Assembly: GCF_001644575.1 (NCBI RefSeq)
Contig: NZ_CP015596.1
Coordinates: 2,790,001 to 2,854,000 of the forward strand
Direction of reading: 5' to 3'
DNA: 64,000 nucleotides
Origin: Mycobacterium adipatum
Lineage (GTDB): Bacteria; Actinomycetota; Actinomycetes; Mycobacteriales; Mycobacteriaceae
Translations under genes and position numbers: made by a program
Shown: one piece after another, positions 1-7,541 of the stretch
Position numbering within the stretch: the stretch's first letter is position 1
Layout: every line of letters begins with the position of its first letter
The notes under the pieces: generated by a model
The model's database searches: none
The model's input: only the letters and a program-made list of their open reading frames with translations
What the model was told of the DNA's origin: nothing

Positions 1-34
1 GCGGCACAGTCATTGGAGCCGAATCCTGTTGATT

Positions 35-87
35 ACCCGAGTAACTCGGTATTCTCGTTCTGCACCCTATGAAGACACAATGGGTAC
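35..87 (+). promoter_or_regulatory. Putative promoter with small dyad before the first element gene
   Basis: An inverted repeat CCGAG-TAA-CTCGG (37-49) lies upstream of a possible -10 hexamer CACAAT (76-81) that ends 6 nt before the ATG at 88. That spacing fits leaderless transcription. The dyad could be an operator. The hexamer is a weak match, so this is tentative. Confidence 0.35.
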
Positions 88-585
88 ATGGCACCAACGA
101 TGAACCGGCAGGACTCCCGTGGCCGCGCTGAGGAGGCGTTCCGACTGCGGGCGGCGGGGCGCACCTGGGCCGAGATCAGCCGCACGCTCGGGTACAAGAG
201 TCGGGGCGCGGCGGCCCTGGCCGTGAAACGCATGATGGACCGCAACCCGCCCGCCACCGCCGAGAACGCCCGCGCCACCGCTGACGAGAGCCTGCGCATC
301 ACTCAGTCGGTTCTGTTCGGTCGGCTGGCAGCGGCGACTCAGCGCGGCGACGACGAGACCCTCACCAAGGTGGCCAAGGAGATTCGCGCCACCGTGGCCG
401 AGCGGTCCAAGCTGGCCGGGGCCTACGCGCCCGAGCGCCAGCAGGTGGACGTGAACGTGACCACCGACGCCACGGCCATCATCGACCGCATGGAATCCGA
501 GCTGCTGGCCCTGGTGGCTCAGCGGCCTGCCCAGACCGCCCTGGGCGGCAACATCATCGACGCCGAGATCGAGGAGATCCGATGA
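88..585 (+). CDS. Probable phage terminase small subunit (HTH + coiled-coil)
   Basis: The 165-residue product has an N-terminal helix-turn-helix (about residues 10-50, AGRTWAEISRTLGY then an AVKR helix). A helical region follows (about 65-115) ending in an AKEIRATVAERSKLAGAYAPER stretch. This layout, an HTH followed by a helical segment and a short 'LxGxxAPE' tail, is typical of small terminase or packaging-recognition proteins in actinobacterial phages. The large terminase gene at 6036 in the same element supports the call. The stop overlaps the next start by ATGA, so the two are translationally coupled. TerS would bind the element's pac or cos site. It could instead be an unrelated DNA-binding regulator, because small terminases diverge widely. 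Confidence 0.5.
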   Translation: MAPTMNRQDSRGRAEEAFRLRAAGRTWAEISRTLGYKSRGAAALAVKRMMDRNPPATAENARATADESLRITQSVLFGRLAAATQRGDDETLTKVAKEIRATVAERSKLAGAYAPERQQVDVNVTTDATAIIDRMESELLALVAQRPAQTALGGNIIDAEIEEIR

Positions 586-1049
586 CCATCACCACCCCCG
601 AAGACGCAATCAAGGCGGCGTCGTCCATCGCCCGTGACGTGGCCGACGGCAGGCTGACGCCCGCCGACATGGAGGCCCAACTCCAGACCGAGCTGCGCGC
701 CCTGGTCGGTACCGTTGTTGGCGAAGGCGATCCGCTGTTCGACCTCCAGGTTGAGATCGCGCGCGGCGTGCTGGCCGTCGGCGGCATCCCTGTCGATGAG
801 CTGGCCGAGTGGCTGGCGGTGGCCCGCCACCGGGCCGGCGAGCCCGTCAGCGTGCCCGAGCCCGACGATGCCCCGCCCGAGCCGGTTTCGTTGCCCACCG
901 TGGCGCTCAGCCCCGAGTCTGTTGACGTTGAGGCCATCACCGAGACCCCCGCCGACGCTGAGCCCGCCCCGGTGGTCACGCCGCCGCGCCAGGCCGACGG
1001 GTATGACCCGCTGGCCGGGTGGCAGCCCGGCGGCGCGCGCCGACGCTGA
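582..1049 (+). CDS. Hypothetical acidic protein, element-encoded
   Basis: The product has 155 residues. The first about 90 are helical, with an ELAEWLAVARHRAGEP segment. The C-terminal 65 are acidic and proline-rich, probably disordered, and end in a basic GGARRR tail. It is not recognised. It overlaps the upstream terminase-small-like gene (ATGA), so it is likely co-translated and may act with it. No enzymatic motif is visible. Confidence 0.6.
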   Translation: MTITTPEDAIKAASSIARDVADGRLTPADMEAQLQTELRALVGTVVGEGDPLFDLQVEIARGVLAVGGIPVDELAEWLAVARHRAGEPVSVPEPDDAPPEPVSLPTVALSPESVDVEAITETPADAEPAPVVTPPRQADGYDPLAGWQPGGARRR

Positions 1050-1056
1050 GCAGACC

Positions 1057-1177
1057 GTCTCGAAACTTTAGCTTTGAGACACCTCCGCGCTACGCTGCTG
1101 GCACTGCCATCAACGGTGGTGGCGCGTCTCGAAAGTTGTCTCGTATTGAAATGATGTCGCACCGCTTTTTGAGATAG
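1057..1177. repeat. Res-like repeat region upstream of the serine recombinase
   Basis: The segment between the hypothetical gene and the recombinase holds repeated GTCTC/GAGAC half-sites. GTCTCGAAA (1057-1065) faces TTTGAGAC (1073-1080). GTCTCGAAA recurs at 1126-1134, GTCTCGTATT is at 1138-1147, and TTTTTGAGAT is at 1166-1175. Paired inverted half-sites in two or three clusters immediately before a resolvase gene are the standard architecture of res sites bound by small serine recombinases. The assignment rests on position and symmetry only. Confidence 0.55.
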
Positions 1178-1180
1178 GCT
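1175..1180 (+). promoter_or_regulatory. -10 box of recombinase gene (leaderless type)
   Basis: TAGGCT ends 6 nt before the ATG at 1187, so transcription should begin at or next to the start codon. The box adjoins the last res-like half-site, so recombinase binding would be expected to repress its own promoter, as known for resolvases. Confidence 0.5.
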
Positions 1181-1186
1181 CAGGCC

Positions 1187-1789
1187 ATGACAACCGCCAC
1201 AGCTGAGGCCACCGGCACCCTCCTCGGCTATGCCCGCGTGTCCACCGGCCACCAGTCCCTGGACGCCCAGGCTGACGCGCTCACAGCCGCCGGGGTGGAG
1301 CCGGCCAGGGTCTACTCGGACAAGCTCACCGGCACTTCCACCAAGGAGCAGCGGCCCGGCCTGGCCGCTGTTCTCGACTACGCCCGCGAGGGCGACACCA
1401 TCATGGTGGTCGGCATAGATCGCCTGGGCCGCAACGCCGCCGAGGTGATGCTGACCATTCGCGACCTCGGCAAGCGCGGCATCGCGCTGCGGTCGCTGCG
1501 GGAGGGCATCGACACCACCAACGCCACCGGGCGCATGATCGCCGGGGTGCTGGCGTCACTGGCTGAGCTGGAGCTGGAGCTGGGCCGTGAGCGCCGGGCC
1601 GCCGCCAAGGCGTCACGCAAGGCCCGCGACCTTCCGATCGGTCGGCCCCGTTCACTGACCGCTGATCAGATCGCCTTGGCCGAGCGGATGCGCGCCAGCG
1701 GTGAGCCGGTGCCGGTGATCGCCGAAACCCTCGGCGTGAGCCGTGCGACGCTGTACCGGACCCTGGCCGAGAAGGAGACCGCACGATGA
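1187..1789 (+). CDS. Small serine recombinase (resolvase/invertase family)
   Basis: The 200-residue protein has a complete resolvase catalytic domain. The motif YARVSTGHQSLDAQ carries the nucleophile Ser19. Further family signatures are YSDKLTGTS, RPGL, VVGIDRLGRN and a LASLAELELELGRERR long helix (E-helix). A C-terminal HTH follows (about 155-195: LTADQIALAERMRASGE ... VSRATLYRTL). At about 200 aa it is the size of Tn3/Gin-type enzymes, not of large serine integrases, so it more likely resolves dimers or inverts DNA than integrates the element. It is preceded by res-like repeats and overlaps the next gene by ATGA. Confidence 0.9.
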   Translation: MTTATAEATGTLLGYARVSTGHQSLDAQADALTAAGVEPARVYSDKLTGTSTKEQRPGLAAVLDYAREGDTIMVVGIDRLGRNAAEVMLTIRDLGKRGIALRSLREGIDTTNATGRMIAGVLASLAELELELGRERRAAAKASRKARDLPIGRPRSLTADQIALAERMRASGEPVPVIAETLGVSRATLYRTLAEKETAR

Positions 1790-2013
1790 CCCGCCAGAAC
1801 TGGACCGAGGCCGACACTATCGCCGCTGATGACCTGTACCGGCGGCTCGGTGAGAAGCGGCTGGGTGCCACGCACCCCGAGGTTGTCGCGTTGGCCGAGC
1901 GGTTGGGCCGCGAACCGTCGGCGGTCGCGGCTCAGATCAACAACCTGCACAAGGCCCACAGGAACACTCACTGGCGTGCTAGCGAGATGGCCCGCAAGGC
2001 GGCCGAGCGATGA
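1786..2013 (+). CDS. Small putative DNA-binding protein
   Basis: This 75-residue basic protein overlaps the recombinase stop by ATGA. It has one helical domain, with a W-T-E-A-D start, then hPEVVALAERLGREPSAVAAQINNL, which reads like an HTH or Myb/SANT-like recognition unit. It may be an accessory factor for the recombinase, judged by coupling only. The exact family is not recognised. Confidence 0.6.
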   Translation: MTRQNWTEADTIAADDLYRRLGEKRLGATHPEVVALAERLGREPSAVAAQINNLHKAHRNTHWRASEMARKAAER

Positions 2014-2029
2014 TCCCGGCGACGCGCGC

Positions 2030-2530
2030 CTAACCCCCGCTACTCGCAATCGACGCCGCAATGAGCGTGGCCGCGATCAACGCCACAGTCGCCACGGCGA
2101 GCACCACGGTCGCCCACGCTGTCATGCGCGCTGCCCTGGCAGCTTCGCGCGCAAGGTCGACGTTCGCCTTCGTCAGTTCCGCCGCGTCGAGACTGGCGAG
2201 CTCATTTTGAAGGGATGCGGCCTTTCTGTGAGCATTCTCCAATGCCCACAGCTTCATCTCGCGATGCACGCGAAATCGCTCCACATCGGCCGAGGTGTGG
2301 GCGAGGGGCGTCCGAAGCACCTCGATGAGTTCACTGTCGGCCGACGCTAATTCCGCCGAAGTAATGAATTCATCGAGGACGGCAACCTCGAGAGACCTCT
2401 TGATCTGGTCGCGTGATGTGCGGTCGAAATGCGTCTGATTGACCGCCTCCCCGAACAGCTTGGCGCGTGTCTCACGAGCCGCCTTTACGACCTCGTCCGC
2501 AACCCGGCCGTCTTCCCACCAGTTCTCCAT
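2030..2530 (-). CDS. Hypothetical tail-anchored membrane protein, opposite strand to the element operon
   Basis: The 166-residue product is soluble and helical for about 130 residues and contains a likely coiled coil (about 85-130). It ends in one hydrophobic helix (about 136-160, WATVVLAVATVALIAATLIAA), which suggests a C-terminal membrane anchor. It is the only minus-strand gene in the visible element, and its GC is visibly lower than that of its neighbours. Both features are typical of an independently expressed cargo ('moron') gene in a prophage. No conserved motif is recognised. A role at the membrane, for example in exclusion or defence, is a guess from topology and context. Confidence 0.6.
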   Translation of the reverse strand: MENWWEDGRVADEVVKAARETRAKLFGEAVNQTHFDRTSRDQIKRSLEVAVLDEFITSAELASADSELIEVLRTPLAHTSADVERFRVHREMKLWALENAHRKAASLQNELASLDAAELTKANVDLAREAARAARMTAWATVVLAVATVALIAATLIAASIASSGG

Positions 2531-2641
2531 GGCGTGCAGTCAATCACTTTGCTCGCGCATGGCTGCGCGGCTCGCTTATCCTTCGGCTCGACATTTGGCA
2601 AGCGTGGAGGGCGTTCGCTGCCCGAGCACACCGCCTTCGAC

Positions 2642-2770
2642 ATGAACGCTCTCGTCGGCTCGGTGCTGGTTGAGCCGACCGCCCCGGCCGGTGAGGTGGT
2701 CGACGCCGCCGAGGCGGAAGCCGAGGCTGTCCTTGATGACGGTGTCGACGACGACGAATCAGACTACTGA
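2642..2770 (+). CDS. Possible small acidic protein
   Basis: A 42-residue reading frame starts at ATG 2642. Its tail is strikingly acidic and alanine-rich (AEAEAEAVLDDGVDDDESDY). The open frame extends upstream to 2429, but that part overlaps the minus-strand gene and looks non-coding. The acidic bias suggests a real product, such as a DNA mimic or chaperone-like tail. No clear ribosome binding site is visible. Confidence 0.35.
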   Translation: MNALVGSVLVEPTAPAGEVVDAAEAEAEAVLDDGVDDDESDY

Positions 2771-2832
2771 CCTCGGCCAGGGCTGGCGACCACGTCAGAA
2801 CGGTCTCGACTGACACACCCGACACGCCCGGC

Positions 2833-2863
2833 GAACCCCGGTCACTGACGCTGGCCGGGATTC
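2833..2863 (+). terminator. Hairpin between two element transcription units
   Basis: Arms 2833-2844 and 2852-2863 pair at 11 of 12 positions (one wobble, one mismatch) around a 7-nt loop. There is no U-tract. It lies after the small acidic ORF and before the promoter at 2890-2917, so it plausibly ends the first unit. Confidence 0.4.
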
Positions 2864-2889
2864 GCTGCGTCGCAGCTGGCCACTGGCGT

Positions 2890-2917
2890 TTGTTAGCCCT
2901 CCATTTCGGTATATAAA
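2890..2917 (+). promoter_or_regulatory. AT-rich sigma70-type promoter for the second element operon
   Basis: TTGTTA (2890-2895) and TATAAA (2912-2917) are 16 bp apart, within an unusually AT-rich stretch (about 2900-2950) in otherwise 65-70% GC DNA. It would drive the run of overlapping genes beginning at 2989. This is the closest match to a canonical promoter seen in the element. Confidence 0.55.
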
Positions 2918-2988
2918 GATTATATCCAATTGCGCTGCAACATATTTCATCGTCGCAGCGACGCACCGCCGCGTCTACGGTGGTGTTC

Positions 2989-3222
2989 ATGACAGGCGTT
3001 CTCACCACCGACCCGGCAGCGCGTTCGGCGGCCAGTTGGTCGGCCACGCTGGCGTCCCTCAAAAGTCGCGGCGTACCCGATGATGACCCCCGCGTCATCG
3101 CCGCGCGAGAGGGCTTGGCCTACCACCGGGTACACCGGGCGGTGACCGCCGAGTCTGGCCACCTGAGCGCCGTTGGTGTCGATCGGCTTGTCGCCCAGCT
3201 CCGACAGGGGTTCTCGGCATGA
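2989..3222 (+). CDS. Hypothetical protein, first gene of the element's structural-type operon
   Basis: The 77-residue product starts with MTGVLTTDPAARSAASW. ATG 2989 is preferred over in-frame GTG codons at 2980 and 2983. The protein is helical with no recognised motif. It sits downstream of the AT-rich promoter and overlaps the next gene by ATGA. Confidence 0.55.
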   Translation: MTGVLTTDPAARSAASWSATLASLKSRGVPDDDPRVIAAREGLAYHRVHRAVTAESGHLSAVGVDRLVAQLRQGFSA

Positions 3223-3884
3223 CCATTCGAGCCAAGAACCGCACCTACGCCGCGCTGGCCCGCCGAGCTGGTGTGCCCGAACCGACGTATAACCAGACCG
3301 AGCAGCGCGACCGGCGGCGTCAGGGCTTCACCGGGCTCCTAGGCGGCGGCTGGTCACTCAGCGCGGAGGTCGCCGCGATCTGCTCGCCTCTGGCCAATCG
3401 TTGCGCCGAGCGGGGCGCACCACGCGCGTTCGTGCGATACGTCGAAGACGTTGCCGACGCGGTAGCCGAACTCATCTTCGTGGCTACCGGCCTGCTCGCT
3501 GAGGCCGATGCGCAGCGCCGGACACGGCATCTTCCGCTCCAGGAGCGGGAGCGCGCCCGCATCGCAATTCGTGCACTCACTCCGCGTCCGCAGCTCCCCG
3601 AGATCGCCAGTGACGATGTCGGTTCTGGCACTTGGGCTACCGCGCTGGCGACCCTGGCTGAGCCCTACAGCGCCGATCTGGCCCGACTGCTGGGCAACGC
3701 CGCGTCCAGCGCCGTGTCGGACCGCCTTCTGCGCGCCCTGGCTGAGGTTGACCACGCCGCCCGCGCGCTGGAACGCCGACTCGACCGCGACGACCGGCCC
3801 CGGTCGACCCGGTCATCCCAGACCCCCATCAGCGAGGCCGACCGCGCCCGCGCCGAACTCGAATCGCTAGGAGTGTCCCTGTGA
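3219..3884 (+). CDS. Hypothetical protein preceding the capsid-like gene
   Basis: The 221-residue product has a basic N-terminus, a helical middle with a hydrophobic segment around VADAVAELIFVATGLLAEA (about 75-95), and a charged C-terminal helix rich in R, D and E. It is coupled to both neighbours by short stop-start overlaps. A helical protein directly before a capsid gene could be a scaffold or assembly protein, but there is no sequence evidence for that. Confidence 0.6.
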   Translation: MTIRAKNRTYAALARRAGVPEPTYNQTEQRDRRRQGFTGLLGGGWSLSAEVAAICSPLANRCAERGAPRAFVRYVEDVADAVAELIFVATGLLAEADAQRRTRHLPLQERERARIAIRALTPRPQLPEIASDDVGSGTWATALATLAEPYSADLARLLGNAASSAVSDRLLRALAEVDHAARALERRLDRDDRPRSTRSSQTPISEADRARAELESLGVSL

Positions 3885-4696
3885 CCGCCCCGACTTCCCT
3901 CCCCGACTTCCTGGTCACCGAACACTCCGCACCGCTGGCGGTGCCGTTCACGCCGCCGCCGGTCAATCCCGCGCCCGGCGGCCTGAACGCGGCGGTCCAG
4001 TGGCTGCCAGAGTCCGGCCCCACGCGCTGGCTCGGCAGCGGCGTGCAGGTTCGTCCAGCGGGCAATTATGGCGGCGCTCAGTCCTCCGGGGTGTGGAACG
4101 CGCCATGGTGCGCCAGCCTCGATGACCTCACCCCTGAGGACCGCAAGGTCGGGCTCCGGCCCGAGGTGGCCGAGCCGTTCGAGGCCATGACCGTCTGGGC
4201 CGCCGACGAGTGCGATCTCACCGAGCCCAGCCGCGCCGAGGTCGAGGCCCGCGCCGCTCAGGTGTTCCGGCTTGAAGAACACGCCGCGCTGGAACGCCAT
4301 TTCGCCGCCCGGCTGCTGACTGACGCCGGTGACCCCGCCGAGGCCGACAACATCATCGACGCGGTGAGCCAACTGGAGAACATGCTGGCGCGCACCGGCA
4401 CCGTGGGGTTCATCCACGCCTCTACGGGGTGGGCAGCCCTGGCGGCTCAGGCCAACCTGCTGATCCGCACCGGCACCGGGTACACCACGCCGCTGGGTCA
4501 TCGGTGGGTGCTCGGCGGTGGCTACATCGACGGTCTGACCTCCACGCTAGTAGCCACCAGCCAGCCCTACGGGTGGCGCAGTGAACTCCAGCTCCGCACC
4601 GCGATTGACGAGCGCGCCAACAGCTTCATCGCCATCGCCGAAAGGTCAGTCGTCGTCGGCTACGAACGCTTCATCGGCGCGGTGGAGATCGGCTGA
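3881..4696 (+). CDS. Candidate HK97-fold capsid-like structural protein
   Basis: The 271-residue product has an extended proline-rich N-terminus. A helical section resembling the spine-helix region follows (about 100-150, ARAAQVFRLEEHAALERHFAARLL). The C-terminal half has the pattern of actinophage capsid proteins: GFIHASTGWAALAAQANLL, then TPLGHRWVLGGGYIDG, then a final strand block FIAIAERSVVVGYERFIGAVEI. The call comes from recognising this pattern, not from a search. Nearby terminase genes support it. If it is not the capsid, another virion or encapsulin-like shell protein is the next option. It overlaps the genes on both sides, consistent with one operon. Confidence 0.45.
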   Translation: MTAPTSLPDFLVTEHSAPLAVPFTPPPVNPAPGGLNAAVQWLPESGPTRWLGSGVQVRPAGNYGGAQSSGVWNAPWCASLDDLTPEDRKVGLRPEVAEPFEAMTVWAADECDLTEPSRAEVEARAAQVFRLEEHAALERHFAARLLTDAGDPAEADNIIDAVSQLENMLARTGTVGFIHASTGWAALAAQANLLIRTGTGYTTPLGHRWVLGGGYIDGLTSTLVATSQPYGWRSELQLRTAIDERANSFIAIAERSVVVGYERFIGAVEIG

Positions 4697-4947
4697 TGGG
4701 CACCTGTCAGAGCTGCGGCGGCCCGTGCCTCACCTACAAGGGCTCGGTCTGGCAGTGGACGTGCCAGACGTGCGTCCGCCTGGCGATGGACGCCCGCGCG
4801 GCCCGCGCCGACGCCAAGGACCAGCAGAACCGCGAGCGCCTGGTACACAGCCTCAAGACTCACTCCTCTGGTCGAACAACGCCGAAGGGCGGTGGCTCCG
4901 ATAGCTATGTGCCGCACCGCCCTTCGGCGTTCGCTCCGAACCCGTGA
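4696..4947 (+). CDS. Small zinc-ribbon protein
   Basis: The 83-residue protein has two CxxC pairs (CQSCGG at 4-7, CQTC near 24-27) forming a likely zinc ribbon, then a charged helix. The last about 28 codons run through a large palindrome (4878-4931), so the C-terminus may be shaped by that DNA element. ATG 4696 follows the capsid-like gene without a gap. It is one of three CxxC-type small proteins in this element. Function is unknown. Confidence 0.6.
   Translation: MGTCQSCGGPCLTYKGSVWQWTCQTCVRLAMDARAARADAKDQQNRERLVHSLKTHSSGRTTPKGGGSDSYVPHRPSAFAPNP
4878..4931. repeat. 54-bp interrupted palindrome with 17-bp perfect arms
   Basis: AACGCCGAAGGGCGGTG (4878-4894) is perfectly complementary to 4915-4931. 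The central ATAGCTAT (4901-4908) shares the same dyad centre. It can form a strong RNA hairpin or act as a symmetric protein-binding site. It overlaps the 3' end of the zinc-ribbon gene and precedes the peptidase gene by 50 bp. No U-tract follows. Confidence 0.75.
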
Positions 4948-4981
4948 TGACCGCTGATAACCGGCCCCGAGAGGACCAATC

Positions 4982-5701
4982 ATGACCGACCTGTTTCCTG
5001 CCGAGCTGGTGGCCACCGTGGCCAGCGCAGCCGTGAAAGCCACCCTGGCGGCGTCGGGTGGCGGCCTCAAGACGCCGAAGACGCCCACCCCGTCCCGGCC
5101 CGTCAGGCCGAGCTTGGCACCGGCGCGACCGGTCAGGCCTACCCATCAGACGCGGGCCACCGCCGAGGGTGCCCGCCGGGACCGCCTGGCCGTTGCGGTA
5201 CACGAAGCTGGGCACGCCGTGGGGGGCGTTGTCCTCGGCGCTGAGCTGCGGTCGGCGGTGCTCCCGCCCGAGGGCGTGGAGCTGCGGGGCGGGCTCAAGG
5301 GCCAGACGTTCTTCAATGACCAGGCCGCCCACCACGATCCCCAGGTCGCCTACGCCGGGCCATGGGCCGAAGCGAAGTTCCACGCTGGTGGTCGCCGCCC
5401 GACTCAGCGGCAGTTCTACGCCGTCATGGACAGTCACGGCTGCCACGACCGGCGCGTGCTCACCGCCGCCGGAGGCACCCACGAGGGCTCGGGTGTGGTG
5501 CCGATTCTGCACCGCTGCTGGCCCGCTGTGCTCACCGTGGCCCGCACGCTCCACCACGTCGGCGAGATCCACCAGGAGGACGTACTGAGCGCCCTCGGCG
5601 TCACCGACGGCGGCGGGCCGTTCAGCGTCCAGCTCGCCAGCCTCCGCAGTGGCGGGCATTCCGTCCCGCCGTTCAACCCGAAGACGCGCCAGCCCGCCTG
5701 A
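4982..5701 (+). CDS. M41 (FtsH)-like HExxH peptidase domain protein
   Basis: The 239-residue product has a basic proline-rich N-terminus (about 1-65) and then a zinc peptidase domain with VAVHEAGHAVGGVVLGAEL, the HEAGH motif of M41 peptidases. Further downstream are AYAGPWAEAKF, like the AG..AE segment of FtsH, and a final helix ending in EDVLSALG. No AAA ATPase or membrane segment is present, so it is a free-standing peptidase domain, as found in actinobacterial phages and islands. A purine-rich GAGAGGA ribosome site precedes ATG 4982. Its substrate is unknown. A role in processing the neighbouring structural protein is possible but unsupported. Confidence 0.65.
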   Translation: MTDLFPAELVATVASAAVKATLAASGGGLKTPKTPTPSRPVRPSLAPARPVRPTHQTRATAEGARRDRLAVAVHEAGHAVGGVVLGAELRSAVLPPEGVELRGGLKGQTFFNDQAAHHDPQVAYAGPWAEAKFHAGGRRPTQRQFYAVMDSHGCHDRRVLTAAGGTHEGSGVVPILHRCWPAVLTVARTLHHVGEIHQEDVLSALGVTDGGGPFSVQLASLRSGGHSVPPFNPKTRQPA

Positions 5702-5772
5702 TTGTTCGGCCACCACAACCACCCACCAAAGGCACGGACACCTCACCCCAACGACCGAGGAGCCCAACGACC

Positions 5773-6039
5773 GTGACCGCCCCGACCATCACCCCCGAAG
5801 CCGCCCAGTTCCATGACCTCTGGTGCGGCGATTATTGCCCCACCTGCAACCCCGCCGGGGAGCACGCCGACCGTTGCGCCCGCCAGTGCTCCCTCACCGA
5901 GCCCGACGCCGTCACCTGGGGCGGCGGTGTCCGATTGCTCTGCGAGTACGTGTGTGACCGCTGTGGCCATCAGTGGCGGCGGGCCGACCTGTGGACCCCT
6001 GAGAACCTGGGCTTCGTGCCCCAGAGGAGCGCCGCGTGA
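5773..6039 (+). CDS. Small cysteine-rich zinc-binding protein
   Basis: The 88-residue product from GTG 5773 (start MTAPTITPEAAQF) has CPTC, then HADRC and ARQC, then CEYVCDRCGHQW. That is enough ligands for two zinc sites. A longer open frame extends upstream, but that part lies inside the peptidase gene and has no coding character. It overlaps the large-terminase start by GTGA, so the two are coupled. Function is unknown. Confidence 0.6.
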   Translation: MTAPTITPEAAQFHDLWCGDYCPTCNPAGEHADRCARQCSLTEPDAVTWGGGVRLLCEYVCDRCGHQWRRADLWTPENLGFVPQRSAA

Positions 6040-7541
6040 CCACTGTGAAGACACTGACCACCGCGCGTGCCTTCGGCGCTGCCCGAGGGCGTCGGCGTCC
6101 AGAATCGCCGGCCGAAATGGCCCGCCGGTTGATTCCCGGCTATGTGGTCACCCCCGCCATTCAGATGCTCTCTGATGAGCTGGTGCGCGCCGTCGAGACG
6201 CCCGACTCCAGGCTGATCGTGACGATGCCGCCCAGGACCGGAAAGAGCGTGCTGACCTCACAGGTGTTCCCGGTGTGGCAACTGTCCCGCGACCCCGACG
6301 CCGAGATCATCGTGAAGTCTTACGGTGATCAGCTCGCCGAGGAGCACAGCGCCGCAGCCCGCCGACTGATCGCGGAGAACCCCGAGGTGGTCGGCATCGA
6401 GCTGGCACAGGACAAGCAGGCAGTGGGTCGCTGGCGAGTGGCTGGCCACCGGGGCGGCATGCTGGCGGGCGGAATCCTGTCCAGCACTACGGGCTTCGGT
6501 GCAACCGTGCTCGTAGTCGATGACCCGATCCGAGGCGCAGCGGACGCTGACTCAGACGCCTACCGGCGGCGTCTCGCATCAGCCATGAACGCGGACCTCC
6601 TGACCCGGCTCATGCCCAACGGATCGGCCACCGTGGTCACTACCCGCTGGCACGCCGAGGACATCGCGGGCAGGCTGCTTAACGCGCCCGGTAGCCGCTG
6701 GCGGTGCGTCAACATCCCCGCCATCAGCACCGCCGGGGTGCCCGACGCCCTTATGCGCGAACGAACCGGCGTGGCCATGACCAGCGCGGTGGGCCGCACC
6801 GCCGCTCAGTTCCGCGAGATCGAAGCCGAGGTCGGTTCCCGCGCCTGGGCGGCAATGTATCTCGGCGCGCCCAGCACTCCCACCGGCGGCCTGATCAAGA
6901 CGGCGTGGCTGGAGGATTGGCGGTTGCCGGCAGCGCCGCCGGGTGCCGTCAAGATCGTGGTTGGGGTGGACCCTGCTGACTCCGGGCAGGGCGACGAAAC
7001 CGGCATTGTTGCAGCCAGCCTGGGCGCCGACGGCGTCATCGCGTTCATTGCGGATGTCAGCGGCCACATGACCAGCGACCAGTGGAGCCGCCGCGCAGTC
7101 GAGCTCGCCCGAGATGTCGGGGCCAGCGAGATCGCCATAGAAGCGTTCAGCGCCCGTACCACCTACACCAGGTTGGTCACTGAGGCGTTGCCGAAGTACA
7201 CCCTCAATAGCCCAGTGCGCGTGACGGGTTGGCCCCCGAAGGGAACCGACAGGGGCAAGGGTGACGCCGTGGCGCGGGCCACCGGCCTGCTGGCCGCGCT
7301 CGAAACCGGCCGGGCCAGGGTGGCCGGGTACCTTCCCGAGTTCGAGGCCCAGGCGGTGACCTGGGAGGCCGGTCAGCACCAGCCCGACCGCGTGGCGGCA
7401 GCAGTGGTGGCCTACGACGTGCTGGCGCACTCCATCGGCCAAGGGATGACCATCGTCAGCCCGCTCGACACCGCCCGCCGAGCACGCGACGCGGGCCATC
7501 GCCCACCGGCGTGGATGACCCGCAGGGTAGGTGGCCGGTGA
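6036..7541 (+). CDS. Phage terminase large subunit
   Basis: The 501-residue protein has an N-terminal ATPase with Walker A PPRTGKS (65-71), Walker B TVLVVDDP (157-164) and a coupling-type TTRWHAEDI (about 202-210). It also has a C-terminal RNase H-like nuclease domain starting VVGVDPADSGQGDETG, with the metal ligand near Asp312. It would cut and translocate DNA into a prohead. It starts at GTG 6036, overlapping the upstream zinc protein, with AGAGGA before it. Its length matches complete TerL proteins and no key residue seems lost, so it may be functional. Confidence 0.9.
   Translation: MTTVKTLTTARAFGAARGRRRPESPAEMARRLIPGYVVTPAIQMLSDELVRAVETPDSRLIVTMPPRTGKSVLTSQVFPVWQLSRDPDAEIIVKSYGDQLAEEHSAAARRLIAENPEVVGIELAQDKQAVGRWRVAGHRGGMLAGGILSSTTGFGATVLVVDDPIRGAADADSDAYRRRLASAMNADLLTRLMPNGSATVVTTRWHAEDIAGRLLNAPGSRWRCVNIPAISTAGVPDALMRERTGVAMTSAVGRTAAQFREIEAEVGSRAWAAMYLGAPSTPTGGLIKTAWLEDWRLPAAPPGAVKIVVGVDPADSGQGDETGIVAASLGADGVIAFIADVSGHMTSDQWSRRAVELARDVGASEIAIEAFSARTTYTRLVTEALPKYTLNSPVRVTGWPPKGTDRGKGDAVARATGLLAALETGRARVAGYLPEFEAQAVTWEAGQHQPDRVAAAVVAYDVLAHSIGQGMTIVSPLDTARRARDAGHRPPAWMTRRVGGR

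Noticed and set aside
1187..1789. Large serine integrase responsible for element integration
   Set aside because: At 200 residues it lacks the large C-terminal DNA-binding and zinc domains; integration at a tRNA end points to a tyrosine integrase outside the window.
2429..2641. Upstream extension of the small acidic ORF
   Set aside because: This part overlaps the start of the minus-strand membrane-protein gene and its translation has no coding-like bias.
4853..5767. Long minus-strand open frame (304 codons) opposite the peptidase gene
   Set aside because: Mirror frame of high-GC coding DNA; the plus-strand product has the HEAGH domain and the minus frame has no motif.
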